Positions 17,163 through 25,737 of a stretch of DNA of 64,000 nucleotides are shown piece by piece. Under the pieces are notes generated by a model. It did no database searches, was not told where the DNA came from, and worked only from the letters and a program-made list of their open reading frames with translations. Position numbers and translations under genes: made by a program. This DNA is from JBCFAY01 sp038562375. GTDB taxonomy: Bacteria; Bacillota; Clostridia; Christensenellales; CAG-138. Numbering within the stretch: the stretch's first letter is position 1; each line of letters opens with the position of its first letter. The stretch is from contig JBCFAY010000009.1 in NCBI GenBank assembly GCA_038562375.1, forward strand, positions 1 through 64,000. The letters are read 5' to 3'.

Positions 17163-17340
17163 AACGATGGCCTGCAATGCGCCGTGGGCCGGAACTGCGC
17201 GGCGCAAAACGCAGCCTTGAAGCGCGCTTCGCGCGACCCGTTCCAAAGGTAAGCCGAACCCCCTGCGGCCGGGTCCCATGCCCGATCAGAGCCGCGGGGA
17301 GAAACCCCACAGGCGGCGGAAATCCACATTGCAAATGCCG
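17163..17340 (+). ncRNA. Candidate structured non-coding RNA, possibly 6S RNA
   Basis: About 180 bases without a credible gene fold into nested stems. The outer stem is TGCAATG (17173-17179) / CATTGCA (17327-17333), then GTGGG (17184-17188) / CCCAC (17306-17310). Inside are GGAAC / GTTCC (17191-17244), a GCGCG / CGCGC hairpin near 17222-17235, and GCGGC / GCCGC (17265-17295). The 3' part has ACAGGCGGCGG, resembling the 3' strand of bacterial 6S RNA. A promoter-like TTGTCC-16-TACATC (17129-17156) is upstream. The strand and the 6S label are inference; the branched interior does not match a simple 6S rod. Confidence 0.35.
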
Positions 17341-17354
17341 GCGGGCGGCCTCCT

Positions 17355-17720
17355 CTATGCCCTTTTGCCGTAAAACGAATACCCCTGCGCTTGAAGCCGC
17401 TCCTCCCAGATCATCCTAAGAAGCTCGAGCTCCTCCGAATAATCGGTTTTGGTTTCATCCTTATCGTCATAGGGAAGCCGCTCGAGAACCTCGATGCAAA
17501 ACGCTTCCTCGCCCAGCTCGTTCCATGCCTTCTGAAGGCCGCGAAAGGGGTGCATCCCCCCGCGAAGCCGCACGAGCGCGCCGTTCATAACCCCGCGAAA
17601 ATCCTGCGTCGCCTGCAGATAACACGCTTTTATCTCGCGCGGATGGATCCAGAAAACGCCCATATCGGGCTTCATTTCCTTATACTGTCTCTTCAGTTCC
17701 TTTTCGCGTTCGCTCGCCAT
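17355..17720 (-). CDS. Small GIY-YIG-like nuclease family protein
   Basis: This 121-residue protein resembles a family of short, degenerate GIY-YIG proteins found in Firmicutes. GVFWIHPREIKACYLQAT replaces the classical GIY...YIG pair, followed by FRGVMNGALVRLRGGMHPFR and LGEEAFCIEVLERL. The tail KTDYSEELELLRMIW is also typical. Key catalytic residues of true GIY-YIG nucleases are not clearly retained, so activity is uncertain. The start at 17720 has GGAGGCAAT upstream. It is monocistronic with its own promoter and a perfect inverted-repeat operator. Confidence 0.7.
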   Translation of the reverse strand: MASEREKELKRQYKEMKPDMGVFWIHPREIKACYLQATQDFRGVMNGALVRLRGGMHPFRGLQKAWNELGEEAFCIEVLERLPYDDKDETKTDYSEELELLRMIWEERLQAQGYSFYGKRA

Positions 17721-17761
17721 ATTGCCTCCCGCCGACAAGATGCCACTGTCGACGCTGTCTG

Positions 17762-17819
17762 TTTAGTAAATTACTTATTTACTAAATAAAAGTATAGCGC
17801 ATCGCTCCGTTCACGTCAA
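17762..17819 (-). promoter_or_regulatory. Promoter and operator of the GIY-YIG gene
   Basis: On the minus strand, TTGACG (17814-17819), 17 bases, TATACT (17791-17796). Directly downstream, over the start site, is a perfect inverted repeat TTTAGTAAAT-N5-ATTTACTAAA (17762-17786), a likely repressor operator. Confidence 0.7.
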
Positions 17820-17824
17820 GTATC

Positions 17825-18103
17825 GGCGCCGAATGCGGCGCGCCCTGCATTGCATAGACACCTGCTCACAGGGTTGGAGAAGCGCAAATACGCAATCGCG
17901 CTACCACAGGACTTGCTGACGACAGCAAAAGCGGCAAGCACCCTTGCGTGGATATCGAAAAAGCCGAATTTACGGCATGCCGCCCGTATCGCCTCAGAAC
18001 TTGCAGCCAAAAAGGGCGCGATTTCATCCGCTTTACTTGCCGTGATCCGCCAACCGGGATCGGCCGCTCGGCTCCATCCGCCTTAAGAGGAAATCCGTAC
18101 GCG
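17825..18103. other. Intergenic stretch without a convincing gene
   Basis: Open frames exist on both strands (about 78 codons plus, about 120 minus across to 18234), but none has a ribosome binding site or a recognisable domain. I see no tRNA. It may be a non-coding or repeat-derived sequence; comparison with related genomes would tell. Confidence 0.3.
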
Positions 18104-18134
18104 CAAACAAAAACCGCCGACATAACGTCGGCGG
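18104..18134 (-). terminator. Terminator of the first BMP-ABC operon
   Basis: On the minus strand, CCGCCGAC / GTCGGCGG with a 5-base loop, followed by TTTTTGTTTG. It lies about 105 bases after the ATPase stop. Confidence 0.8.
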
Positions 18135-18239
18135 CCGAGGCTGAAAATCCGTCTGAAGTTGTTTCAAACCAGGGGGATACGAACCCCCGCTCTCCATCCG
18201 GCAGGATCGGCGAAGCGCATTCCGTCCCTTTCAAAGCGG

Positions 18240-19781
18240 CTACTTCGCCTCTGCGGCCATGCCCTCGATCTGTTCGTGGTGCATACCGCCCATCATCAGG
18301 CCCATCTGCTCGATCGTGACGTCCTGCGGACGCACGGTACCCATGATCTTGCCCTCGTACATCACGCAGATGCGATCGCTCAGCTTCATGATCTCGTCGA
18401 GCTCGGTGGAAACGAGCAATATCGCGGTGCCGTTGTCGCGCTCCTCGATGATCTTCTTATGGATATACTCGATCGCGCCCACGTCCACGCCGCGCGTGGG
18501 GTGCATGGCGATCAAAAGCGTCGGTTTGCGGCTCATCTCTCGCGCCATGATCAGCTTTTGCTGGTTGCCCCCCGAAAGGTTCTGCGCAAGCTCAAAGCGG
18601 CTCGGCGTCCTTACGTCGAACTCCTTGATGAGCTTGTCTGTATACTCGTTGATGTGCTTCCAGTCCAAAAACGCGCCTTTGCCAAACTCGGGCTTATAGT
18701 AATCCTGCAGGATCATATTCTCGGCGAGGTTCATCGTGAGCACCAGGCCGATTCCCTGCCGGTCCTGCGGCACATGCGAAACGTCCTGCGCCATGATGGT
18801 GCGCGTACAGCAGTTGGCCAGATCCTTGCCGCAGTAATCGATGCTGCCGCCGGTGCACTGCCTAAGGTGCGTAAGCACGTCGACGAGCTCAGACTGGCCG
18901 TTGCCGTCCACGCCCGCGATGCCGACGATCTCACCCGCGCGCACCTCGAAAGTCACGTCGTCGAGCAAGGGGGAACCGCCCTTGCGCGTCAGGCCCAGAT
19001 GCTCCACGCACAGCACGCGCTTGCCGGGTTCGGTGTTCGCCTTATTGACGGTGAAATCCACCTCGCGCCCGACCATCAGCTTTGCAAGGTCGGAGATCGA
19101 ATAATCCGCGTTCTTGATCGTCGTGATCACGCGTCCCTGGCGCAATACGGTGATACGGTCGCTGATCTGCTTGACCTCGTTGAGCTTGTGACTGATAAAG
19201 AGCACCGTATAGCCGCTTTGGGTCAGCCCGCGGATCATGTTGAACAGCTCTTCGGTCTCCTGCGGCGTCAGCACTGCCGTCGGTTCGTCGAGTATCAGCA
19301 ATCGTGCGCCGCGCATGAGAGCCTTGATAATCTCCGCCCTCTGGCGCTCGCCCACGGAAAGATCGCCGATCTTGGCCATCGGGTCGAGGCTCATGTGATA
19401 TTTTTGTGCAAGATCGCGGATCATCGCCGCAGCGCCCTTGATATCGAGCTTGAGCGCATTGTTCGCCTTTGCGCCGATGAGGCAGTTTTCTACGACGGAA
19501 AGCGTCGGAATCAGCATGAAGTGCTGGTGCACCATGCCGATGCCGAGGTTCATCGCGTCCTTGGCGGAAGAAAAGCGCACTTTTTTTCCGTCGAAATAGA
19601 TCTCGCCGGATGTCGGGCGGTACAGCCCGCACAGGACGTTCATCAGCGTCGATTTGCCCGCGCCGTTCTCGCCCAGGAGCGTATGCACCTCGCCTTGCTC
19701 CACCGTGAGGTTTACATCATCGTTCGCAAGCACGCCGGGAAATTGCTTGCAGATGTTCTTCATTTCCAATATCGTCGCCAT
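18240..19781 (-). CDS. BMP-type ABC importer ATPase (nucleoside-like), system 1
   Basis: This 513-residue protein has two nucleotide-binding domains in one chain, as in sugar and nucleoside importers of the RbsA/NupO kind. The first has Walker A GENGAGKST, signature LSVGERQRAE and Walker B LLILDEPTAVLT. The second has GVDGNGQSE, where the P-loop is degenerate as usual, and signature LSGGNQQK. It energises uptake with the two permeases and the BMP lipoprotein encoded upstream on the same strand. It is last in the order BMP, permease, permease, ATPase. Substrate is inferred as a nucleoside or purine-like compound. Confidence 0.92.
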   Translation of the reverse strand: MATILEMKNICKQFPGVLANDDVNLTVEQGEVHTLLGENGAGKSTLMNVLCGLYRPTSGEIYFDGKKVRFSSAKDAMNLGIGMVHQHFMLIPTLSVVENCLIGAKANNALKLDIKGAAAMIRDLAQKYHMSLDPMAKIGDLSVGERQRAEIIKALMRGARLLILDEPTAVLTPQETEELFNMIRGLTQSGYTVLFISHKLNEVKQISDRITVLRQGRVITTIKNADYSISDLAKLMVGREVDFTVNKANTEPGKRVLCVEHLGLTRKGGSPLLDDVTFEVRAGEIVGIAGVDGNGQSELVDVLTHLRQCTGGSIDYCGKDLANCCTRTIMAQDVSHVPQDRQGIGLVLTMNLAENMILQDYYKPEFGKGAFLDWKHINEYTDKLIKEFDVRTPSRFELAQNLSGGNQQKLIMAREMSRKPTLLIAMHPTRGVDVGAIEYIHKKIIEERDNGTAILLVSTELDEIMKLSDRICVMYEGKIMGTVRPQDVTIEQMGLMMGGMHHEQIEGMAAEAK

Positions 19782-19790
19782 GTTTCCCCC

Positions 19791-20717
19791 TTAGCCCTTC
19801 TTGTAAGGCTTGCCGGCGGCCGCCGGCCCCACGGCCTTGCCCGCGAACCCGGCCAGCGCCACGATCGTGAGCAGGTATGGGATCATTACAAGGAAATTGT
19901 ACGGGATCGCGGAACCGAGCGCCTGCAGGGAGTTTGCCCCAACGGTACCCAGGGCGAACAGCATCGCCGCGATCATCACGCCCATCGGCTTATAGCGCCC
20001 GAAGATGACGGCGGCCAGCGCGATAAAGCCGCGCCCCGCGACCATCTCCTCCGAGAAGAAGCGCAAAAGGCCTGTCGAGAGGAACGCGCCGCCCGCGGCG
20101 ATGATCATCCCGCCCACGACGGACGCGTAATAGCGCACGCGATAGACGTGCACGCCGAGCGTATCCGCAGCCTTCGGGTTCTCGCCCACCGAGCGCAGGT
20201 TGAGGCCCGCAGGCGTCTTGAACAGGAAGTACGACATCGCCGGGACGAGCAAAAACGCGAGATACACGATCGGCATATGCGAGAAGAACGCGGTTCCCAG
20301 AGCCGGAACATCCGAAAGCAGAGGGATCCTTAAATCGCTGAAGCCGGAGACCGTGATAACGTCCGTGCTCAGCCCGAAAATGATCCGGTAGAGCATCGCG
20401 CTCATGCCGGAGCCGAGGATGTTGAACGCCGCGCCCACCACGATCTGGTTGGAGCGCACCGTCACCGTCAAAAGCGCGAATAAAAGCCCCATCAGCGCGC
20501 CCGAAAGCATCGCCACCAGCATGCCGAGCCACACGCTTTTGAAGAAATACGTGCCCGCCACCGCGACGAGCGTCGCGATCAGCATGATGCCTTCCGCACC
20601 GATATTGATAAGCCCGCTGCGGTTCATCAGCAGCAGCCCCAGCGCCGCAAGCAGGATGGGCGTCGCAATGCGCAGATCCGCCGCAACGTACTCGCCCAAG
20701 GACAATAAGAATTCCAT
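19791..20717 (-). CDS. BMP-type ABC importer permease B, system 1
   Basis: This 308-residue polytopic protein belongs to the branched-chain/ribose-type permease family (YufQ-like). Conserved segments include MNRSGLINIGAEGIML near residue 31 and ENPKAADTLGVHVYRVRYYA, the usual cytoplasmic coupling region. About nine to ten hydrophobic segments are visible. GGAGGGATAAGCG precedes the start, four bases after the upstream permease stop. It forms the membrane channel with the 364-residue permease. Confidence 0.92.
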   Translation of the reverse strand: MEFLLSLGEYVAADLRIATPILLAALGLLLMNRSGLINIGAEGIMLIATLVAVAGTYFFKSVWLGMLVAMLSGALMGLLFALLTVTVRSNQIVVGAAFNILGSGMSAMLYRIIFGLSTDVITVSGFSDLRIPLLSDVPALGTAFFSHMPIVYLAFLLVPAMSYFLFKTPAGLNLRSVGENPKAADTLGVHVYRVRYYASVVGGMIIAAGGAFLSTGLLRFFSEEMVAGRGFIALAAVIFGRYKPMGVMIAAMLFALGTVGANSLQALGSAIPYNFLVMIPYLLTIVALAGFAGKAVGPAAAGKPYKKG

Positions 20718-20720
20718 CGC

Positions 20721-21815
20721 TTATCCCTCCTGCGCCACACCCGATGTCTGCGGGCGTTTTTTCTTAAAGGAAAAATCCATAAAATAATTGCTTCCCACCA
20801 CCATGAGAATTACCACCGCTTGAATAACGGAGATAATGATCGCGGGTACGCCGGTAGTCATCTGCATCATATTGCCGCCCGCGCGGAGTATGCCGAAAAG
20901 TATGGCGCCCGCTACGATGCCGAGCGGCGTGTTCGCGCCGATGAGCGCGACGGCAATGCCGTCAAACCCGTAGCCCGGAGAGATCTTCGGCGTGAGGCGG
21001 CCCTGGATGCCCAGCATTTCGTTCGCGCCCGCAAGCCCGGAAAGTCCGCCTGCCAGCAGCATGATGATCAGGATATTCCGGTCGGTATTGACGCCCGAAT
21101 ACAGCGCGGCGCGCTGGTTCTGACCGGAAATACGCACCTCGTAGCCCTTTTTGCTCTTCCATAGGAAGATGTAGAACAGAACGATGAACGCCAGCGCGAT
21201 AAGGATCCCCAGATGCGCGCGCGTCCCCTCGATGATCTTGGGGAGCCTCGCCGTGTCGAGGATCGGCAGACTCTGGGACATCTGCCCCGGAGGTTCCGCG
21301 ATCGGGCCGTTGACCATATAGGTGATGAGATTGATCGCGATGGTGTTGAGCATAACCGTGGTGATGATTTCGCTCGCGCCGCTTTTTACCTTGAGTATGC
21401 CCACGATCCAGCCGTATACCGCCCCGCCTGCAAAGCCGCAGATTAGGCTCAGCGGCAGATGCAAAAACGTCGGCAGCCCGGTGATGTAGATGCCCGCGAG
21501 CGTTGCGGAGAGGGCGCCGATATAAAGCTGACCTTCCATACCGATGTTGGTCAGGCCGCAGCGGTTCGCAAGCGCGTAGCTCATGCCCGTAAACAGCAGC
21601 GGAGTCATCTTGACCGCCGATTCGGCGAGGGAGTTTTTGTTCCCCAGCGCGCCGATAAACAGATTCTTGATCGCAAAAATCGGATCAACCTTCATCAGCG
21701 CGATTACGACCATCCCCACCGCGAGGGCAACAAGCACGGCAAGAATGGAAACAGTCCCCTGCCGCATCGCTGCTTTGATGTTGTTTTTTAGCTTGATATT
21801 GTCTATCCCCTGCAT
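20721..21815 (-). CDS. BMP-type ABC importer permease A, system 1
   Basis: This 364-residue permease is YufP-like: ALANRCGLTNIGMEGQLYIG is the family signature and KKGYEVRISGQNQRAALYSG the coupling region. About ten membrane segments are visible. The ATG at 21813-21815 has GGAGGCAAAG ahead of it; the in-frame extension upstream is basic and unlike the family. It follows the BMP lipoprotein gene after 133 bases. Confidence 0.92.
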   Translation of the reverse strand: MQGIDNIKLKNNIKAAMRQGTVSILAVLVALAVGMVVIALMKVDPIFAIKNLFIGALGNKNSLAESAVKMTPLLFTGMSYALANRCGLTNIGMEGQLYIGALSATLAGIYITGLPTFLHLPLSLICGFAGGAVYGWIVGILKVKSGASEIITTVMLNTIAINLITYMVNGPIAEPPGQMSQSLPILDTARLPKIIEGTRAHLGILIALAFIVLFYIFLWKSKKGYEVRISGQNQRAALYSGVNTDRNILIIMLLAGGLSGLAGANEMLGIQGRLTPKISPGYGFDGIAVALIGANTPLGIVAGAILFGILRAGGNMMQMTTGVPAIIISVIQAVVILMVVGSNYFMDFSFKKKRPQTSGVAQEG

Positions 21816-21948
21816 CTTTGCCTCCGGCGCGCGGCGGGCCGCGCGGTACAAGAATTGTCGAAGAGCCATTCGCCGCGCCCTCAAAGCGCTTCTGCTCCCG
21901 AGCAGCGGCAAATGGCTCCTCCGTGCTAATTATCGGCAGTTTCCGGCA

Positions 21949-23007
21949 TTATCTTTCGACCGTAACCTTGCCATCCTTGAAATCCTGGAACATCTTTTCG
22001 ATCTTCTGGATGCTCTCGGCGGGCAGCTTCTGGTCCCAGCCGTGCCAATCCGAGAGGATCGTGCCGCCCTGGGCGATGCCGTACGGGTAGAGGCTGGCTT
22101 CAAACGTGCCGTTGACGATCTTCTGGAACACGTCGTCATACATGACGTTGAAGTTGCGCAGGATGCTCACAACAACCGCATCCTGAGCGACGTTATACTG
22201 GTCGGAGTTGAAACCGAGCGCATAGATGCCGGCTTCCTGCGCCGCCTGGATCACGCCCATGCCGGCCGCGTTGGCGCAGCCCACGATGACGTCCGCGCCG
22301 TGCTCGGAGATAACGGTCTTGGCCATTTCCTTGGCCTTGTCCGCATCGGTCAGCGTGCCGATGTAGCCGGTGTAGACCTTGATGTCGGGGTTGATGTACT
22401 TCGCGCCGGCCTCGAACAGATCGACGCTCGCCTTGATGGACGGGCTCTCTTCACCGCCGAGCATCGCGACGCTGCCCTTGGTGGAAACCGCAGCCGCTAC
22501 CGCGCCCGCGAGGAAGCCGGTCTCGATCGGGCCTACGCACGCGACGTTGGGGGCCTGGGACTTGTCTTCATCGCCGTAGCTGATGAGGAACTTGGTATCC
22601 GGGAATTCCGGAGCGACTTTCAGAATATAGTCGATGTACTGGGAACCGTGGCAAACGACGATCTGGAAGCCCTGGGTGGCATAGCCGCGCAGGAACTCTT
22701 CGATATCCGAAGCCGCGATGTTCTCGGTGTAGGCGGTCTGTACGCCGTACTTGGTCTTGAGGTTCTCCACGGCGTTGTAGCCGGCCGAGTTCCAGCCGTT
22801 GTCGTTGATCGTGCCCGGGAGCAGCAGCGCGACCTTGTACTGGGAGTAGTCGACCGGGGTCGCCTCAGGGGCGGCGGTCGGCTCCGGCGCGGCCGGGGTC
22901 TGCTCGGTCTGAGGGGCCTCTGTCGCCTCGGGGGCGGGAGCGGCGCTGCAGCCGAATGCTGCGAGCAGCATTACAACGGCCAATAGGGATACCAGCAGTT
23001 TCTTCAT
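21949..23007 (-). CDS. BMP-family substrate-binding lipoprotein, system 1
   Basis: This 352-residue lipoprotein is the solute receptor of the importer. A signal peptide ends in the lipobox LAAFGC with C20 as the lipidated residue, followed by a Glu/Pro/Ala-rich linker to about residue 52. The mature domain has the BMP/PnrA features VALLLPGTINDNGWNSAGY and TENIAASDIEE. The closest characterised relatives bind purine nucleosides. First gene of its operon with promoter candidates at 23214-23292; a 5'-nucleotidase and a GntR regulator lie upstream. Confidence 0.93.
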   Translation of the reverse strand: MKKLLVSLLAVVMLLAAFGCSAAPAPEATEAPQTEQTPAAPEPTAAPEATPVDYSQYKVALLLPGTINDNGWNSAGYNAVENLKTKYGVQTAYTENIAASDIEEFLRGYATQGFQIVVCHGSQYIDYILKVAPEFPDTKFLISYGDEDKSQAPNVACVGPIETGFLAGAVAAAVSTKGSVAMLGGEESPSIKASVDLFEAGAKYINPDIKVYTGYIGTLTDADKAKEMAKTVISEHGADVIVGCANAAGMGVIQAAQEAGIYALGFNSDQYNVAQDAVVVSILRNFNVMYDDVFQKIVNGTFEASLYPYGIAQGGTILSDWHGWDQKLPAESIQKIEKMFQDFKDGKVTVER

Positions 23008-23263
23008 TTTTTCTCCTCCTGATTCAATATGCTAGCCTTTTCCGCCTATGGATCGGCAGGCTCTTCCCTAAAGCGCGGCGGCGTACCCTAAGGATTCCTT
23101 GTCCGACCGCCAAAGCCTATTATTCCCATACAATCATGAAAAGAACGATAGGCGATGGTTCTATCCGCAAATCTTTCATCAGACGATGCTATTCCACCTC
23201 GCGGCGCACTTTGTGTCAATGTAGGAAAACAGATAATATTGCTTCACAGGGTCTGTCTAGGTC

Positions 23264-23292
23264 ATTATAAGACTATAAGATATGAAACGCAA
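23264..23292 (-). promoter_or_regulatory. Candidate promoter of the first BMP operon
   Basis: On the minus strand, TTGCGT (23287-23292), 17 bases, TATAAT (23264-23269). A second candidate nearer the gene has a perfect TTGACA (23214-23219) and, after 17 bases, TGGAAT (23191-23196). I cannot say which one dominates. Confidence 0.5.
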
Positions 23293-23684
23293 GCTAAAAA
23301 TTTTTTTGATCTGACGAATTATCTGGAAATTCCGGTAAATTCCCTAAATCGGCAAACGCGCATACGATTCCGAAAAATACGGCAGATCCTGTGCGTGCGC
23401 CGACGTTTTCAGCCCGTACGAAAAAATTGAACCAGCAGCAAAATCCTGTGTCGATGGTTCAACGATCAACGTCCGAATTGCCCGGCGTCGCGCCGCATCT
23501 TTGGGCCGTGGATAGTGGATAAAGGATCGATTTCGATTCCTTTTGGAAAACCGCGCCGCTCTGCGCCCTTTGGTTACAGGCCGCCTTTGTCGAGTGAGAT
23601 CCCATAGCACTCAAAAAGCACAGCGATTTACAGCCATCAAAAGTGCGGCGATTTTTAAAAGTGCAGCTTCCTTTCGGCAAGCAA
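23293..23684. other. Intergenic stretch without a convincing gene
   Basis: About 390 bases between the GntR terminator and the BMP promoter. A palindromic CTGGAAATTCCGG lies near 23325 and could be a regulator site. No open frame with a ribosome binding site or family resemblance was seen. Confidence 0.4.
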
Positions 23685-23709
23685 AAAGCCCGGCCGATGG
23701 CCGGGCTTT
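23685..23709 (-). terminator. Terminator after the first GntR gene
   Basis: On the minus strand, AAAGCCCGGCC / GGCCGGGCTTT with a 3-base loop, followed by TTGC. It lies about 40 bases after the GntR stop. Confidence 0.85.
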
Positions 23710-23750
23710 GCATTCTTCCTGTCGCCCGCATCGGGGCGAATATGCGAACG

Positions 23751-24482
23751 CTACACGGGCTGATTCAGATCCCAGTTTTGCAGGGTACGGATCGAATAAT
23801 AGTCCGGATGAAAATACTGGTAGGAGAACAGCAGGGGCTCGTCATGAATATCGTGGAACACCTGTTCGCCGTAGATGATCGGCGTGCCCGGCGCGATTTT
23901 CAGGTATCCTGCGATTTCCTCATCCGCGCAGACGGGCCGGTATTCGTTGAGCGCGTGCGCCACTTCCCGGCGGCAGAAGCTCCATAAAAGCTCATGCACG
24001 AGTTCAAATGTCATGTTCTCGACGTCCTCGCGCACCAAAAGCTCTACGGGAATATGCCCGCGGCTGTAAACGGCGGGATGATCGTCCGCAGTATAGAGAA
24101 TCCTGTTGTAGAGGACGGAAGCGCCCTTGGGAAGGCCGAGCATATTTGAAATCTTCTCGTCGGCGGGAATATACTCTTGCGAGAGCAGCTTGTGGCTCGG
24201 CGTCAGCCCCTGGCGGCGGAAGTTCTCAAAGAAATAGAAGCTCCGGTTCTCATAATCGAGCGCGCTTTTGTGCACGTAATTGCCCGATCCGTGGCGCTTG
24301 GTGATATACCCCTCCAGCGCGAGCATCAAAAGCGACTCGCGGAGCGTAACCAGGCTGATGCCAAGGCGCTTTGCCAATACCGGCTCGGACGGAAGCTTAT
24401 TCTTCTCGAAAGTTTCGGTCTTAAACGTCTGGATCAGCTTGCTTTTGATCGCCATGTAGGTGCTGAAATTTGTTCTGCTCAT
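23751..24482 (-). CDS. GntR-family (HutC/UTRA) transcriptional regulator 1
   Basis: This 243-residue regulator has an N-terminal winged helix (about 10-75, with KLPSEPVLAKRLGISLVTLR as the recognition region) and a C-terminal UTRA ligand-binding domain (about 95-240). It is transcribed toward the first BMP operon and away from the 5'-nucleotidase gene, so purine or nucleoside uptake is a plausible target. The ligand is not predictable. AT-rich DNA with partial dyads (24505-24550) upstream may hold its own operator. Confidence 0.88.
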   Translation of the reverse strand: MSRTNFSTYMAIKSKLIQTFKTETFEKNKLPSEPVLAKRLGISLVTLRESLLMLALEGYITKRHGSGNYVHKSALDYENRSFYFFENFRRQGLTPSHKLLSQEYIPADEKISNMLGLPKGASVLYNRILYTADDHPAVYSRGHIPVELLVREDVENMTFELVHELLWSFCRREVAHALNEYRPVCADEEIAGYLKIAPGTPIIYGEQVFHDIHDEPLLFSYQYFHPDYYSIRTLQNWDLNQPV

Positions 24483-24769
24483 GCATTCTCCGTTCGGCGT
24501 GATATCATAAATCTATATAAGTTGATCTATAGTTTAGTATATAAACAACTTTTCATAAATGCAATGCCTGATACGGGTCAGAAAAAACTTTTCAGGTAAA
24601 ATGCACATTTTTGCCGCCGATTGTATGCCGCCGTTCCCCTGCCCGGATATCTTAACATCCCGAATGGGGGCCAGCCCTTTGGCAGCGCCATGGGTTGCTC
24701 TTTGTTTTTCCTTTCCCGATCGAGCATAATGTTTTATAATAATGATGAATATGTGCGGGGGGGGTATTC

Positions 24770-25687
24770 ATGGGGTATTGTCTGAAGGATTGCCTGGTGA
24801 TCGGCGTATCGTCCCGCGCGCTCTTCGATCTAAGCTTCGAAAACGGCATCTTCGAAACAGAGGGCCTTCTCCCCTATAAGCGCTACCAGATCGAACACGA
24901 GAACGATGTTTTAAAACCCGGCCCCGGCTTTGCGATCGTGAAATCCCTGCTCAACCTGAACGGGCCGGGCGAAAGAAAGCGCGTCGAGGTGCTCATCATG
25001 TCGCGCAACAGCGCGGATACGAGCCTTCGTATCTTCAATTCCATCGAGCATTATGGGCTTAACATCACGCGCGCCGTGCTCTCGGGCGGGGCCGCGCTCG
25101 CGCCGTATCTGAGCGCGTTCGGGGCGGATCTGTTCCTCTCCGCCTATCCCGACGACGTGCAGAAAGCCATCGACTCGAACATCGCGGCGGGCATCCTCTG
25201 CACCGACGGCATACCGGCGTATCCCGAGCGCGATATCGACGAACTGCGCATTGCGTTCGACGGCGACGCGGTCCTGTTCTCCGACGAGTCCGAGCGCATC
25301 TTTAAGGAGCAGGGGCTCGAGGCCTTCGAGCACAACGAGCGCTGCAACGCCGACAACCCCTTGCCCGAAGGGCCGTTCGCAAGGTTTTTAAAGACGCTTG
25401 CGAACATCCAGAAAGAGTTTGAGGGAACGGATCGCAAACCCATCCGTACCGCATTGGTCACCGCGCGCCATGCGCCCGCGCACGAGCGCGTCGTGCGCAC
25501 GCTGCGCGCCTGGGACGTGCGCGTCGACGAATCGTTCTTCCTGGGCGGGATCGACAAAAAAGAAGTGCTCGCCGCGTTCGGCGCGCACATCTTCTTCGAC
25601 GATCAGGCTACGCATACCGAATCCGCCTCCAAGGTAGTTCCGGCCGCGCGCGTCCCCATAAAAACGAACCGCTGCAGACAAGAATAA
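24770..25687 (+). CDS. 5'-nucleotidase (cytosolic NT5C1-like family)
   Basis: This 305-residue protein matches the bacterial 5'-nucleotidase family related to eukaryotic cytosolic 5'-nucleotidase I. It has the N-terminal VIGVSSRALFDLSFENGIFE segment (nucleophile-region equivalent), the central FNSIEHYGLNITRAVLSGG with FLSAYPDDVQKAIDS, and FDGDAVLFSDESE, and ends with HIFFDDQ. It would hydrolyse nucleoside monophosphates, consistent with the neighbouring nucleoside-type importer. A GGGGGGGT run serves as the ribosome binding site, and a TATAAT lies at 24735-24740. Confidence 0.82.
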   Translation: MGYCLKDCLVIGVSSRALFDLSFENGIFETEGLLPYKRYQIEHENDVLKPGPGFAIVKSLLNLNGPGERKRVEVLIMSRNSADTSLRIFNSIEHYGLNITRAVLSGGAALAPYLSAFGADLFLSAYPDDVQKAIDSNIAAGILCTDGIPAYPERDIDELRIAFDGDAVLFSDESERIFKEQGLEAFEHNERCNADNPLPEGPFARFLKTLANIQKEFEGTDRKPIRTALVTARHAPAHERVVRTLRAWDVRVDESFFLGGIDKKEVLAAFGAHIFFDDQATHTESASKVVPAARVPIKTNRCRQE

Positions 25688-25699
25688 CGCAATCGAAAC

Positions 25700-25727
25700 G
25701 GCCGCACGGATCCGTGCAGCGGCTTTG
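25700..25727. terminator. Terminator between the 5'-nucleotidase and exonuclease genes
   Basis: An imperfect GCCGCACGGA / TCCGTGC...GGC hairpin followed on the plus strand by TTTGTTTTC. It separates convergent genes. Confidence 0.55.
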
Positions 25728-25737
25728 TTTTCGCGCT

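Noticed and set aside
18150..18235. Possible tRNA gene on the minus strand
   Set aside because: Only a T-arm-like stem is present, its loop lacks the conserved A58, and no matching acceptor, D or anticodon arms or CCA end could be found.
18159..20333. A 724-codon open frame on the plus strand
   Set aside because: Antisense to the well-supported ABC ATPase and permease genes; composition and His/Arg richness are typical of a shadow frame.
23008..23292. Purine riboswitch before the first BMP operon
   Set aside because: The conserved purine-aptamer loops and closing stem could not be found in the leader on the minus strand.
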